Shown one piece after another: positions 9,451-18,751 of a stretch of 64,000 nt of DNA. The DNA is from Candidatus Hydrogenedentota bacterium (GTDB lineage Bacteria > Hydrogenedentota > Hydrogenedentia > Hydrogenedentales > SLHB01), in contig JACRLJ010000001.1 of the NCBI GenBank assembly GCA_016215105.1, forward strand, positions 33,461 through 97,460, given 5' to 3'. The notes beneath the pieces were generated by a model that saw only the letters and a program-made list of their open reading frames with translations, had not been told where the DNA came from and searched no databases. Both the position numbers and the translations under genes were made by a program. Numbering within the stretch: position 1 is the stretch's first letter; the number at the start of each line of letters is the position of its first letter.

Positions 9451-11222
9451 TCTTTCGCCGCGAACAGCGCCTCCGCGTGGTTGCGCACTTCCCGAAGGTA
9501 AGCGAAGACTTTTTCCGGGTAGATGAGCTGGGTGCGGGCGCTGGTGAGCTGCGCGTTGATATTCTCGTGCGTAAACAACAGGTCCGCTGGTAGCGAGGAC
9601 AAATACCGGCCCAAGTCCGAATCGCGCCCCACGCGCTCCGCCACCTCGGAGACGGTCCGCTGAATCCGAATCCCCTTGCGGACAACCCGCGCGCCATGGC
9701 GCTCGAGTATCAGGTCGAGCATCCGCTGAGCGCGCGCCGTGTAGGTATGGTCCCGCAAGGCCCTTGCGCGCGCGCGGTCGGCGACGACGCGGCGTTCCTC
9801 CGGACGCGCCAGGAAGTAATCAATGCGCGCGCGAAGCTCCGTCAACGTGCGGTACGCCGGTATCTCGTTCTCCAAGTCAAAGTGGCTATCGAGACCGATA
9901 CACGGATCACAAAGTTGGAACCCGCCGCACGCGGCGATCTCAAAAACGCGCGGATTAATCGCGTCGCATTGCGGGTCTACGCCGGTGTGGGACTGGCTCG
10001 AATGCAGGTTGATATTGATCGTGGAGGCCGCGACAATTTTGGCGAAGAATTCGGGCGTGAACCGCTCTTCGGGACGGCAAACGAGAGATTTCAGTTCCTG
10101 AGCGAACCAGTCCACTCCCCATATTTTGAAGCGATAGTCGGTCAGTCCCTTGAAGAGTTGCTGGCGATTGTAATATCCGGCCCCTGCGAATGAAATGTCG
10201 CACTCGAGTTCGGCGCGCTCCGCTGCGGTGAGTTCCACGGGGCGGTGTACTTCGGGGTCGCAGGCGGTCTGCACAAAAGCGTGATTGCGGACGCCGGTTT
10301 CGTCCAGCCTCCGCTCGAATTCGCCGGGTTGAATGTGAAAGAAGAAGTCATAGTACGGCGCGATGCTGCGCCAATACGTCAGATGGCGCCAGTTCTCGAC
10401 GAACCAGAACGCCGTGACAATACCCTGCTGGGCAAGACGCGCCGGGAATTGCGGTCCGACGGGGGCTTGCGCCAGTACGATACAGATGTCGGCGGCAAAT
10501 TCCGCGACGCGGGCGTAGCACCATTCGTTGAGAAAGTTGCTGAGGATGGTCTGCAACTGGCCGGCGCTCTTCTTCGTGCGGACGGTCTTGGCGATGGCGT
10601 CGTAGGTTTCCCAGGCAAGGTCGTTGCCCACTAAGAGTGTCCGATGACCGAGCGAACGAAAGGCGCGTTCCAGGTAGCCGGCGATGGGCAGGGAGCCTCC
10701 GTACATAGGGCCAACTACCGCGATGTTCAGGCGCTGTCCGTCCAACGCCGACTTCGCCAGCCGGATCTCGATAGCCTCGGCGTACTGCGGATGAAGATGA
10801 GCGGTTGGAGGATGAACAAAGACCTGGGGAAGCCGGCCGGCGAACTCCTTGAACGCATCCGCGGCCGCGACGGAATCCGCATCACCTATCCCGAGAAGCA
10901 CGTCCGTATCGTGTAGCGGACCATCGATAGCGCACTTGGCTACAGAATGGTCCGGCTCGACCACGGCTACCTCTACGCCTCGCTTGAGTAATTCGAGGAT
11001 GTGGTATCCCAGCCCGAGCCCGACTACGAGAACGGGACGCTTCGCGTCCAGCCCCGCGGACTCGATCAGCCGCTCCGCCTCTTCGCGAGGTTTGTAACGG
11101 CTGTGGAGAAAGACCTCCCCCACTTTGAGCGTGGGATCGCCTTCGCGCCCCGGGACGCGCGTCACCTCGGCACCGGGCTGCGCGCCAGCCAAGTCCGATT
11201 CCCACTCGCGGATAGGTTTCAT
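9447..11222 (-). CDS. CgeB-like glycosyltransferase with Rossmann-like N-terminus
   Basis: A 591-residue protein. Residues ~60-100 (PVLVVGLGLGYHILELLKRG) look like the Rossmann-type start of DUF115/Maf flagellin transferases. Residues ~165-560 resemble the CgeB/DUF3880 GT-B group: GPMYGGSLPIAGYLERAF, WFVENWRHLTYWRSIAPYYD, CDISFAGAGYYNRQ and NPRVFEIAACGGFQLCD. The gene is preceded by a small membrane ORF and followed, with overlap, by the GT9 gene. With fliW and csrA upstream, glycosylation of flagellin or another surface polymer is a reasonable inference, but acceptor and donor are unknown. Confidence 0.75.
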   Translation of the reverse strand: MKPIREWESDLAGAQPGAEVTRVPGREGDPTLKVGEVFLHSRYKPREEAERLIESAGLDAKRPVLVVGLGLGYHILELLKRGVEVAVVEPDHSVAKCAIDGPLHDTDVLLGIGDADSVAAADAFKEFAGRLPQVFVHPPTAHLHPQYAEAIEIRLAKSALDGQRLNIAVVGPMYGGSLPIAGYLERAFRSLGHRTLLVGNDLAWETYDAIAKTVRTKKSAGQLQTILSNFLNEWCYARVAEFAADICIVLAQAPVGPQFPARLAQQGIVTAFWFVENWRHLTYWRSIAPYYDFFFHIQPGEFERRLDETGVRNHAFVQTACDPEVHRPVELTAAERAELECDISFAGAGYYNRQQLFKGLTDYRFKIWGVDWFAQELKSLVCRPEERFTPEFFAKIVAASTININLHSSQSHTGVDPQCDAINPRVFEIAACGGFQLCDPCIGLDSHFDLENEIPAYRTLTELRARIDYFLARPEERRVVADRARARALRDHTYTARAQRMLDLILERHGARVVRKGIRIQRTVSEVAERVGRDSDLGRYLSSLPADLLFTHENINAQLTSARTQLIYPEKVFAYLREVRNHAEALFAAKE

Positions 11223-11255
11223 GAATTCTTCGTAAAGACGTTCTCTCGTCGAGTT

Positions 11256-11399
11256 TTAGGTTTCGCCATCAGGTTTCGATGAATGTTCATCTTCTCTCAT
11301 TCCCTCAATCGCCTTGGCGATTCTCTTGGATCCTTCATCGATTGAATACGCAAGCCCGACCAATCCACAAAACACAATAAATCCTGTTGTCCAGTCCAT
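11256..11399 (-). CDS. Small single-span membrane protein (47 aa)
   Basis: A short frame in the 190-base gap between two glycosyltransferase genes. It starts ATG at 11399, 12 bases after the upstream stop, with AGGGG about nine bases before the ATG. The peptide begins MDWTTGFIVFCGLVGLAYSI, one plausible transmembrane segment, followed by a charged helix (DEGSKRIAKAIEGMRED) and a polar tail. No homolog is known to me. The ribosome-binding site, membrane segment and tight packing in the operon are the support; a chance ORF remains possible. Confidence 0.45.
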   Translation of the reverse strand: MDWTTGFIVFCGLVGLAYSIDEGSKRIAKAIEGMREDEHSSKPDGET

Positions 11400-11411
11400 T
11401 TTGCGATACCC

Positions 11412-14400
11412 CTATTCATTCGATTGCGCTGGACCGCGGCTTATTTCGGCCAGCAGTTCCTGAGCCGGTTCGTAGCCCGGCGACAACAACAACAGAGTTT
11501 CGAGACGGTCGCGGGCCTCGTCGAGCCGACCAAGCTTATACACCATCGCGGCGTAATTGTACGACATGCCGATATTACCGGGATAGAAGTCCACGAATTT
11601 CCGCACCAACGGCTCGGCTTCGTCAAGACGGCGCAAGGCATAGGCGGTTTGTATGAAATGGCATTGAACGGATTCGTTGTGAAAACTCGTGGTAAGAGCC
11701 TGCTTGAAGCGGGCGAACGCGGCGGCCTGATCGCCTTGCGCCAAGTACACAAGACCCAGCGCCGCGATCACGCGTTCGTTGTCTGAGTCATACTTTACCG
11801 ACCATTCAAGGAAAGGCTTCGCGTCGTTCGGCCGGTTCATCGCCACCAGCAGGATGCCCAGTTCACCTTGAACCCGAGCGTCTGAAGGGCGCAGCGCAAG
11901 GGCAGCGCGATAGTGCTGCTCCGCGGTATCGAGTTTACCAAGCCGCGCGACGGCGCGGCCCAATAGATTCTGCCGATTGAATTCGTCGGCGCCGGCGGCG
12001 TCTTGCGCGAGCGTATAGGCCTCCTCGTAGTTGCCCGCATCGGAGGCGCGCCTCGCCGGGGCCAACAAATCCGCCTCCGGTTTGGCCCCGACGACTAGGT
12101 ACTGGTACACGCACAAATCCAGGTGTTCAGCGTCCGATAGTCCATTCAGCGTGGCGCGGCCTATCGTTATCGAACCGTCGGGATTGCGCGGCAAGCGTTC
12201 CGGCGGCAGCATCGAGAGCGGCTGCACGCGCACAACTCTAAGGCCTGCGGCCTCCACCATCTCTTTCATATCCGGCGCCGCAAAAAAACGCAGGTGAGTG
12301 CGATCCAGGATACCGGCGTCTTCATACTTCCAACGTCCGTTGACCAACATCTCGATCGTTTGGTAGAACCGGATGTTGGGAATGCTCATCACAATGACGC
12401 CGTCCGGAGCGAGCACGCGAGATACTTTCCGCAGGGCGGCGGAAGGATCGACCAGGTGTTCGAGCACGTCGCCAAAACAGATGCAGTCGAAATAGCCGTC
12501 CGCAAACGGCAGTTCGATTTCCTCGATGCTCCCCAGAATCGCGTCGTCCAGGGTTTGCTTGGCGATCTTCCATGCGCGTTCGACGACTTCGATGCCGACG
12601 ACTTCCTTTACGCCACGCATCTTCAGGGAGCGTCCAAACTCGCCCGCGCCACAGCCGCAGTCGAGGACGCGTTGCGCCGAAGACGGGATTTGCGCGGCCA
12701 ACTCGGGCCGCGGGCACCGGTAGTATCCGCCCGCGTGGAAGCGGCCTTCGCCGGTGTACCCGGCGCCGGCCTGCTGCGTGTCGAGGATCATGCTCAGCAT
12801 ATGCTCCATGCGATGGGCATAGGTGTGCTGCGTCAGAACATGGGTTTGACCGGCCATGGCAATTCGTTGGCGCGCCTCGTCGTCGGCAAGATAGCGCGCG
12901 ATCAATTCTAGGGCCTCGTCGTGCGACCGGTAGACCACCAAGTGCTTGCCCTCTTCAAAGAGCTCGTGGAGCCCGTCCGCTTCGTCGGTTATCAACAAGG
13001 CGCCGGCGCCCATGGCTTCGAAGACACGCATGTTGAGGTCGTGATTCACGCACGCGTTAATGACGATCTTCGATTGCGCGTAGATCGTGGCCATCTCGTG
13101 CGGCCAGAACATGCCGGTGCGGCAATTCGGAAACCGGGCCGCGACATCGCGTATCAGATTTCGGCGCCGATCATCGCTGTCTTCGCTCAGGCGTCCCACA
13201 TAGGAGACGTCATAGACGCGTTCGTGCGCGCCTGCGGCGGTGTGCAGCTCCGCCGCGCAGGCCAGCGGCAGCCATGCGACGTTCGGGACGCCCGCCTGAA
13301 CGAATTGCTCGATTTGACGCTTCTGGGCGAGAAACGTGAAATTGAATTGCCGGGCGATCTCGATTCGGGGTTCAGGCGCGATGTGCGTGTCGATCATGTA
13401 GCACGCTTTGAGCGCTTCGATGCGGTTCAGATCGGCTGGTATCGTCTTGACGCCGGAATCAATCCAAAAAAACAAATCCTGTTTGAACCCCGCCGGCAAT
13501 TGGCCCAGAAGCGCTTCGTAGTTGCTTTCGAGCGGCAGATCGATGGTGTGCTGCGGATACTCGGGGGGGACGCCGGGGAACCCCCACTGCGTAAGCAGTT
13601 GTTCGGGAACCCGCAGCCCCGCGGTGACGACATCGTGATGCTGTTTCAGCGCGGCCTCGAGATACCGCGCGGTGGTAATGGGCGAGCAAACGGAATGGGT
13701 CAGGATATTGAGCTTCGGTCCGGACCGGCGAGCCAGTTGCGGACGCGCGCGCGCCTCGGCGGCACTTTCAATCGCGCCGCGCCAAGCCTGCACAAATGCG
13801 GACAGCGGAAATCTCTTGGCCACGGTTTCGCGGCCGCGCGCGCCGATCTCGCGCGCAAGATCGGAATCGGCAAGCAGCCCCTGCAAGCGCGCGCGCAGAA
13901 TACCGGCGTCGCGGGAGGTGAAGCCGTCCGTGCCGTCCGTCAGTGGCGAAGTCCGATTACCCAGCGAGACGACCGGCATGCCACAGGCCATCGCCTCGAG
14001 CATGGACAGGTTGTACCCGTCCTCCCAGTCCTCGCACGTAACGTGCAGGAGACAGCGCAATGATCGGTAGGCGCTTAACAGGTCGTAAAATGAAGTCGAG
14101 GGCGTGGCGCCGGGAATGGTTGGATCTTCGCCGACGACGCGATTCGGAAGGCCTGCGCAGACTTGGTCCTGCAGATCGACGTCGAACATCAGATTCCGGG
14201 CGCGCATCATGTTTCCCACGCGGAGGATTTGCGGCGTTTCGCCGTGATATCCCCCGTACTGCTCGACGTCGATCCCCGGCGGTATCACCGTTCCGGGAAT
14301 GTTGTAGTCCGCGCGCTTTGACTCGGAAATGAAAACGAAGTGGTAGTGTTCGCGCAACCGGAGAAGAAGCCGGTCATAGACGTCCGCGTCTTCGGGTTTC

Positions 14401-14735
14401 TGACTCTTTAGCGTCGTCTTGAGAAAGGATTTGCGATTGTGACACACCACCAGCGCCGGGGTCTGGCTGGCGGCGGTCTCTTTGAAGATATCCCAGGCGT
14501 TGGTTTCGTTCTGAGCGACGACCACGTCGAACCGGCCCGCGGCCAGGTCGGGGCGCCACACGGATTCGGGCACAATCGTTACATTGGCCGGAACAGGACG
14601 GAACTTCGTCTGCCACTGCCGGGCAAGCGCCGACCCCGCGGCGTACTGGCCAACGGTCAACGGCAGACCGGTCATGGCCATCAAGCAGAGGTAGGGTTCG
14701 TGGAAATTAAAGGTAAGAATACGGGGGGTGGCCAT
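11412..14735 (-). CDS. Giant fusion: two GT-B glycosyltransferases, SAM methyltransferase and TPR domain
   Basis: A 1107-residue protein with four parts. Residues ~1-335 form a GT4-like transferase (GTVIPPGIDVEQYGGYHG, SMLEAMACGMPVVSLGNRTS). Residues ~340-660 form a second GT-B unit (VYDVSYVGRLSEDSDD, MRVFEAMGAGALLITDEADG). Residues ~680-885 are a class I methyltransferase (RVLDCGCGAGEFGRSLKMRG, DCICFGDVLEHLVDPSAAL). Residues ~890-1100 hold several TPR units (AEQHYRAALALRPSDARVQG). Single-chain assembly points to sequential sugar addition and methyl capping of one product. The stop lies 12 bases before the small membrane ORF, and the start abuts the upstream 208-residue gene. Confidence 0.85.
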   Translation of the reverse strand: MATPRILTFNFHEPYLCLMAMTGLPLTVGQYAAGSALARQWQTKFRPVPANVTIVPESVWRPDLAAGRFDVVVAQNETNAWDIFKETAASQTPALVVCHNRKSFLKTTLKSQKPEDADVYDRLLLRLREHYHFVFISESKRADYNIPGTVIPPGIDVEQYGGYHGETPQILRVGNMMRARNLMFDVDLQDQVCAGLPNRVVGEDPTIPGATPSTSFYDLLSAYRSLRCLLHVTCEDWEDGYNLSMLEAMACGMPVVSLGNRTSPLTDGTDGFTSRDAGILRARLQGLLADSDLAREIGARGRETVAKRFPLSAFVQAWRGAIESAAEARARPQLARRSGPKLNILTHSVCSPITTARYLEAALKQHHDVVTAGLRVPEQLLTQWGFPGVPPEYPQHTIDLPLESNYEALLGQLPAGFKQDLFFWIDSGVKTIPADLNRIEALKACYMIDTHIAPEPRIEIARQFNFTFLAQKRQIEQFVQAGVPNVAWLPLACAAELHTAAGAHERVYDVSYVGRLSEDSDDRRRNLIRDVAARFPNCRTGMFWPHEMATIYAQSKIVINACVNHDLNMRVFEAMGAGALLITDEADGLHELFEEGKHLVVYRSHDEALELIARYLADDEARQRIAMAGQTHVLTQHTYAHRMEHMLSMILDTQQAGAGYTGEGRFHAGGYYRCPRPELAAQIPSSAQRVLDCGCGAGEFGRSLKMRGVKEVVGIEVVERAWKIAKQTLDDAILGSIEEIELPFADGYFDCICFGDVLEHLVDPSAALRKVSRVLAPDGVIVMSIPNIRFYQTIEMLVNGRWKYEDAGILDRTHLRFFAAPDMKEMVEAAGLRVVRVQPLSMLPPERLPRNPDGSITIGRATLNGLSDAEHLDLCVYQYLVVGAKPEADLLAPARRASDAGNYEEAYTLAQDAAGADEFNRQNLLGRAVARLGKLDTAEQHYRAALALRPSDARVQGELGILLVAMNRPNDAKPFLEWSVKYDSDNERVIAALGLVYLAQGDQAAAFARFKQALTTSFHNESVQCHFIQTAYALRRLDEAEPLVRKFVDFYPGNIGMSYNYAAMVYKLGRLDEARDRLETLLLLSPGYEPAQELLAEISRGPAQSNE

Positions 14736-14737
14736 GC

Positions 14738-15364
14738 CTAACCGGCCCGACCTCGCGCGAGCGCCTGCAGTTGGCCAACGATCTTCACTTCGAGTTCGGC
14801 GCGCGGCGCCAATTCGTATTCCAGCAGGTCGCCGAGTAGGACGCAGTCACCGGCTTTGAGCGCGGATGCGGCTTCCTCGAGATACTCGTTGAGTTCGTTG
14901 TGCATCGCGGCGATGTTTTTGCCGTCCAATTCGAGCGTGTCCAACGACACTTCGAGCGCCGACGCGATCTGCATTTCGCGTGTCTTGATATGGCTCCAGA
15001 TCTGGGCGAGTTTCTCGAAGGGGTCGTAGCCGTCCGCGGGGTTGGCGCTCTGAAACACCTGCGCCAGTGACCGGCACGCGGACGAAAGTTCCGGCAGAAC
15101 CTGATCCAACTCGCGCAGGCTCTCATCAACCATGGTCTGGACGTCGCCGGAGACCACTTCGAGTGACTGGACCTCGGCCACGGGCCTCTTTCCGATAGTG
15201 TGGACGGACTCCTGCGAGTCCATGCGCTTCCCGTCGGCGGTTACCGTAAGGATCGCCCGTCCGCGAGCGTGAAGGAAGTCGTTGATAGCGGCCACCGCCG
15301 AAAGTACGTCCGGAGGATTGCCGTCAAGTCGAAAGTTGCGGTTGCCATCTACAATCACGTCCAT
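14738..15364 (-). CDS. Uncharacterised helical protein in the fliW-csrA operon
   Basis: I do not recognise this 208-residue protein. It has no leader or membrane segment. The N-terminal ~55 residues look like a small alpha/beta unit (VIVDGNRNFRLDG, AINDFLHARGRAILTVTADG); the rest is probably helical (VQTMVDESLRELDQVLPELS, IAAMHNELNEYLEEAASALK). It sits 18 bases after csrA and 2 bases before the giant transferase gene. A flagellar regulatory or chaperone-like role is only suggested by position. Confidence 0.6.
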   Translation of the reverse strand: MDVIVDGNRNFRLDGNPPDVLSAVAAINDFLHARGRAILTVTADGKRMDSQESVHTIGKRPVAEVQSLEVVSGDVQTMVDESLRELDQVLPELSSACRSLAQVFQSANPADGYDPFEKLAQIWSHIKTREMQIASALEVSLDTLELDGKNIAAMHNELNEYLEEAASALKAGDCVLLGDLLEYELAPRAELEVKIVGQLQALARGRAG

Positions 15365-15382
15365 GTGCGATGTCTCCTACAC

Positions 15383-15604
15383 CTACCGGGGTATCAACTT
15401 TGGAATGGCGTCGGCCTGCGGAGGGGCGGCCGCGTTGGTGTTTTCCGCTTGAATGGCCAGATAGACTTCGCGGCGGTGTACCGCGACCGACCGCGGCGCC
15501 ACGATGCCGATCTTGACCTGGTTGTCCTTCAGATCGAGCACCTTGACCTCGATATCGTCGCCAATCATGATGCTCTCGTTTTCCTTACGCGTTAGCACGA
15601 GCAT
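15383..15604 (-). CDS. csrA: Carbon storage regulator, translational repressor
   Basis: CsrA is a small dimeric RNA-binding protein that blocks ribosome access at GGA-containing leaders; in many flagellated bacteria it represses flagellin translation. The protein starts [20 protein letters not shown] and continues [20 protein letters not shown], the full family core. The ~20-residue tail ([19 protein letters not shown]) is longer than usual. The start lies inside the end of fliW (20-base overlap), the classical arrangement for an antagonist pair. Confidence 0.95.
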   Translation of the reverse strand: MLVLTRKENESIMIGDDIEVKVLDLKDNQVKIGIVAPRSVAVHRREVYLAIQAENTNAAAPPQADAIPKLIPR

Positions 15605-16061
15605 CGCTCACCTCCCGATTGTCGCGCTCACCGCCCTGCGCCTGCATAAGGAAATACTGGATGGGATAGTCGCTCTTGTCCAAAATAGTCTGTTTTCCCA
15701 AGCGAAGTTTGGGGTTGATGAGGATAGGCGCCCGCAAATTCGTCCGAACTTGGGCCTGATCCCGGGGCACCACCACTAAGGTGTACACGTCCAACTCGCT
15801 CGCGGAAGTCACCGCAAGTTCGGTCAACTCGTGAGAACTGGTCTGAACGTCATAGTTGGGCATAACCAGCCGGGGATCCATGATAATGAACGCCAGTTCG
15901 CCGGAATCGGTCGATTGAAGCCACTTCACAAAGCTGTCCGCCGGACCGGGAAGTATGACAAACCTGCGGTACTCCTGAAATCCAATGATGGGCTGTGTGA
16001 ACGTGATAACCGCATTCGGGTCCACCTCGATGGTCCCAAAACGCGAAGTGTTTAGTTGCAT
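15585..16061 (-). CDS. fliW: Flagellar assembly factor FliW, CsrA antagonist
   Basis: FliW binds CsrA to relieve flagellin repression and is itself sequestered by free flagellin. The 158-residue product starts [20 protein letters not shown] and has [58 protein letters not shown] and DYPIQYFL, all family hallmarks. The ATG at 16061 is chosen because homology begins there; the frame stays open to 16133 with an unrelated segment. No flagellin or other structural flagellar gene is present in the window. Confidence 0.92.
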   Translation of the reverse strand: MQLNTSRFGTIEVDPNAVITFTQPIIGFQEYRRFVILPGPADSFVKWLQSTDSGELAFIIMDPRLVMPNYDVQTSSHELTELAVTSASELDVYTLVVVPRDQAQVRTNLRAPILINPKLRLGKQTILDKSDYPIQYFLMQAQGGERDNREVSDARANA

Positions 16062-16297
16062 ACCTGACGTTCTCCGGCAAAGGTACAACTCATTGACTTG
16101 ACACAGTATGCACAAAATGCGCGGGATTGGCAAGTAATAATTCTTCTCGAAACCGCGCGAAACAGATAAATATGCTAAATTACATCATAAATGGCGAAAT
16201 GGAAGCGTACACACCTCGCCACGGGTCGGACCACCAGCGATCGCGGGAGTTCGGAAAGTTGCGCCCGCGCTCGGCGATAGCGGGCATGCTCAGCGCG

Positions 16298-17770
16298 CTA
16301 TGACTTAAGTGTTGTGCCGATTGGCCGTACGTTCTTGCCCGTCGTATTGGTGAGCGTATCGCCAAGGTCTTCGCGCGCTACCTGCGCGAGCTTGCGAAGG
16401 CGGTCCGCGATATCCGGATGGTCCTTGATCAGGTTCTTCTGTTCACCAGGGTCCGTGTGCAGGTTGTACAAGGCCTCGGGGACTTTGGTCTCCGGCGACT
16501 GCCAGTTTCGGTACACGTCTTCACTGCGGACGGGGGTCTCCAGTTTGAGTTTCCACGGGCCGCTTCTAACCGCGTGAAGTTGCCTGGCGGCGTAGAAGTA
16601 GAAGGCCTCGTGAGGGCTGACCGCGCCGGGCTCGGCGGACATCAGAGGGAAAATGTCCTTCCCATCGATGATTCGGTCGCTGGGAGGAGTCCCGCCGGCC
16701 AGATGCGCTACGGTCGGGAGAAGGTCAATCGTGCTGGCCACTTCCGAGCACACGCGGCCCTTGGGTATCACGCCCGGCCACCGCATGATGCAGGGCACGC
16801 GCATGCCGCCGTCGTAGGTGGTCCCTTTTCCGGCGCGCAACGGCGTCGCCAAACCGCCATCCTCGCCGCGCACCAACCACGGCCCGTTGTCCGAAGTGAA
16901 CACTACCAGCGTGTTGTGGTCGAGATGCTGCTCGGCAAGGGTATCGAGAACGCGGCCCACGCTCCAGTCCAAACACTCGATCACATCGCCGTACAGTCCT
17001 CCCGCTGACTTGCCGCGGAACCGCTCCGAAACGTGCAGAGGCACATGAGGCATGTTGTGCGCCAAGTAGAGAAAGAAGGGGCGCTCCTTGTTCTCTTTGA
17101 TGAATCGCACGGCTTCTTCGGTGTAGCGTTCCGTCAAGGTGTCTTGAACCGCGGGCTCTTCGATGGTTTCCTCGTTGCGCATCAGCGGCGACGGCTTCAT
17201 GTCGTTGCTGTAGGGAATGCCAAAGTAGGAATCGAACCCGTGCTTGGTCGGCAAGAACGGGGGCAGATGCCCCAAGTGCCATTTTCCGACACACGCCGTG
17301 GCGTAACCCAGTCCCTTCAGCAAACGCGCGATGGTAATTTCATTTGTGTTGAGACCGTAGGGAGAGGTCGGGAACAACACACTCGGCGACGCGCGCTCGA
17401 CGCCGTTCGCATCCGGAATGCCGCCGAGGCCGACGCGCGGGGGATAGCAGCCGGTCATCAGAGCCGCGCGAGACGGTGTACACACCGGAGCCGCAACGTA
17501 GAAGTCGGTAAACTTCATCCCTTCGGCAGCCATCCGGTCCAGGCGCGGTGTCTTGATCAAGGGGGATCCGAAACAGCCGACGTCATTGTAGCCCTGGTCG
17601 TCCGTGAAGATGATGATCACATTGGGTGGCCGCTTCCCCTGTCGACCGCGCACGGCGCGTCTTGGCGGCGCGGCGGGCGTGGCCGCCAACACGCCCGCGG
17701 CGGCGGACTGCGCCAGAAACTCGCGGCGCGTGGTTGCCGATTCCGGGTCGCTCGGTTTATCGCTCTTCAT
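16298..17770 (-). CDS. Sulfatase, formylglycine-dependent, twin-arginine exported
   Basis: A 490-residue type I sulfatase. The leader [20 protein letters not shown] is a twin-arginine signal. Metal-binding [14 protein letters not shown] and the CTPSR motif (Cys97, to be converted to formylglycine) follow, then [11 protein letters not shown] and FTSDNGPW. It should remove sulfate esters from a glycan or aryl compound outside the cytoplasm; the exact substrate cannot be read. It is the last gene of a GHMP kinase-EamA-sulfatase operon (24-base gap to EamA). Confidence 0.92.
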   Translation of the reverse strand: MKSDKPSDPESATTRREFLAQSAAAGVLAATPAAPPRRAVRGRQGKRPPNVIIIFTDDQGYNDVGCFGSPLIKTPRLDRMAAEGMKFTDFYVAAPVCTPSRAALMTGCYPPRVGLGGIPDANGVERASPSVLFPTSPYGLNTNEITIARLLKGLGYATACVGKWHLGHLPPFLPTKHGFDSYFGIPYSNDMKPSPLMRNEETIEEPAVQDTLTERYTEEAVRFIKENKERPFFLYLAHNMPHVPLHVSERFRGKSAGGLYGDVIECLDWSVGRVLDTLAEQHLDHNTLVVFTSDNGPWLVRGEDGGLATPLRAGKGTTYDGGMRVPCIMRWPGVIPKGRVCSEVASTIDLLPTVAHLAGGTPPSDRIIDGKDIFPLMSAEPGAVSPHEAFYFYAARQLHAVRSGPWKLKLETPVRSEDVYRNWQSPETKVPEALYNLHTDPGEQKNLIKDHPDIADRLRKLAQVAREDLGDTLTNTTGKNVRPIGTTLKS

Positions 17771-17794
17771 GTCCGGATTCTCCTTCGTATCACG

Positions 17795-18748
17795 TCACGC
17801 GCTGGGGTCGTATTTCATGATTAGTATCGTTGACACCAGGACGACGGCGGACCCCGCAATCGCATACGTATTCAGCCGTTCTCCGACCAAGACCATCGCC
17901 AGTATGACTCCAAAAACTGGCACCAGGTACAACGACGCTGAGGCGACGGTCACGGGCAGATACTGGAGCACGTAGAAGAACAGCAGCATCGAGACGCCGT
18001 ACATAAACAGGGCCAGAAACACGAATGCGATCCACGCTGGGGTATTGAGCGTGGCCAAACGAGTCAGGCAATCGGGTTCCTGCCAAAGCAGAATCGGAAG
18101 ACTCGCCAGCGACGCCGTGACATAGCTGAAGATCAGGATCTCGACCTCCTGAAACTTCTCAAGCAGCCCTTTGCAATAGACATTGTAGAACGCCGATCCG
18201 GTGCAGCCGCCGAAGATCAGGAGATTTCCCACGAGGTAGCTCTTCTCCAGAAACGAACTTTGTCGAATGTCCTGAATGGACATGATCAATACGCCGGCGA
18301 GCCCGATCACGAGACACACAATGCGCAACACGGTAACGCGTTCGCGCAGGATGAGCGACGCGAGCACGGCCGTGATCACGGGGATAAGAAGGTTCAGGAT
18401 GGCGCCGTTGGACGCAAGAGACTTGGTGATCCCCCACGTCATCCCCAACTGTGCCAGCACCTGGCCCGCGACGCCGGCGGCGGCGAACTTCTTCCAATCA
18501 GACCAGGTGGGCCGCGCCGCGAGGGGGTTGGTCCTGCGCCGCCAAACGAGCAGTGGGACAAAAAGCACGGTGGTGACGTAAAACGGAAGGAACGTAATCG
18601 CGATAGGCCCGAGAAAGGGTTCGAGATACTTGATCGCCGATCCTTGAGACGCCCAGATCAGGTTCGTAAGCGCCAGAAGAAAAAGGAACCAGAGCGCGTG
18701 TTTCTTGTAGCTGCTTTTCGGGTCAACAGCGCTTGCAGCGGGTTCCAT
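17795..18748 (-). CDS. EamA/DMT superfamily transporter
   Basis: A 317-residue protein with about ten hydrophobic helices in two homologous halves, the drug/metabolite transporter layout: FLFLLALTNLIWASQGSAIK near the start, GVAGQVLAQLGMTWGITKSL, GAILNLLIPVITAVLASLIL closing the first repeat, and SASLYLVPVFGVILAMVLVG late in the second. The direction is usually export of small metabolites. It lies 3 bases after the GHMP kinase gene and 24 before the sulfatase, so a sugar or sugar derivative is a plausible but unproved substrate. Confidence 0.88.
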   Translation of the reverse strand: MEPAASAVDPKSSYKKHALWFLFLLALTNLIWASQGSAIKYLEPFLGPIAITFLPFYVTTVLFVPLLVWRRRTNPLAARPTWSDWKKFAAAGVAGQVLAQLGMTWGITKSLASNGAILNLLIPVITAVLASLILRERVTVLRIVCLVIGLAGVLIMSIQDIRQSSFLEKSYLVGNLLIFGGCTGSAFYNVYCKGLLEKFQEVEILIFSYVTASLASLPILLWQEPDCLTRLATLNTPAWIAFVFLALFMYGVSMLLFFYVLQYLPVTVASASLYLVPVFGVILAMVLVGERLNTYAIAGSAVVLVSTILIMKYDPSA

Positions 18749-18751
18749 GAA

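Noticed and set aside
12921-14063. A 380-codon plus-strand frame opposite the giant glycosyltransferase fusion
   Set aside because: It is antisense to conserved transferase motifs and shows no domain of its own.
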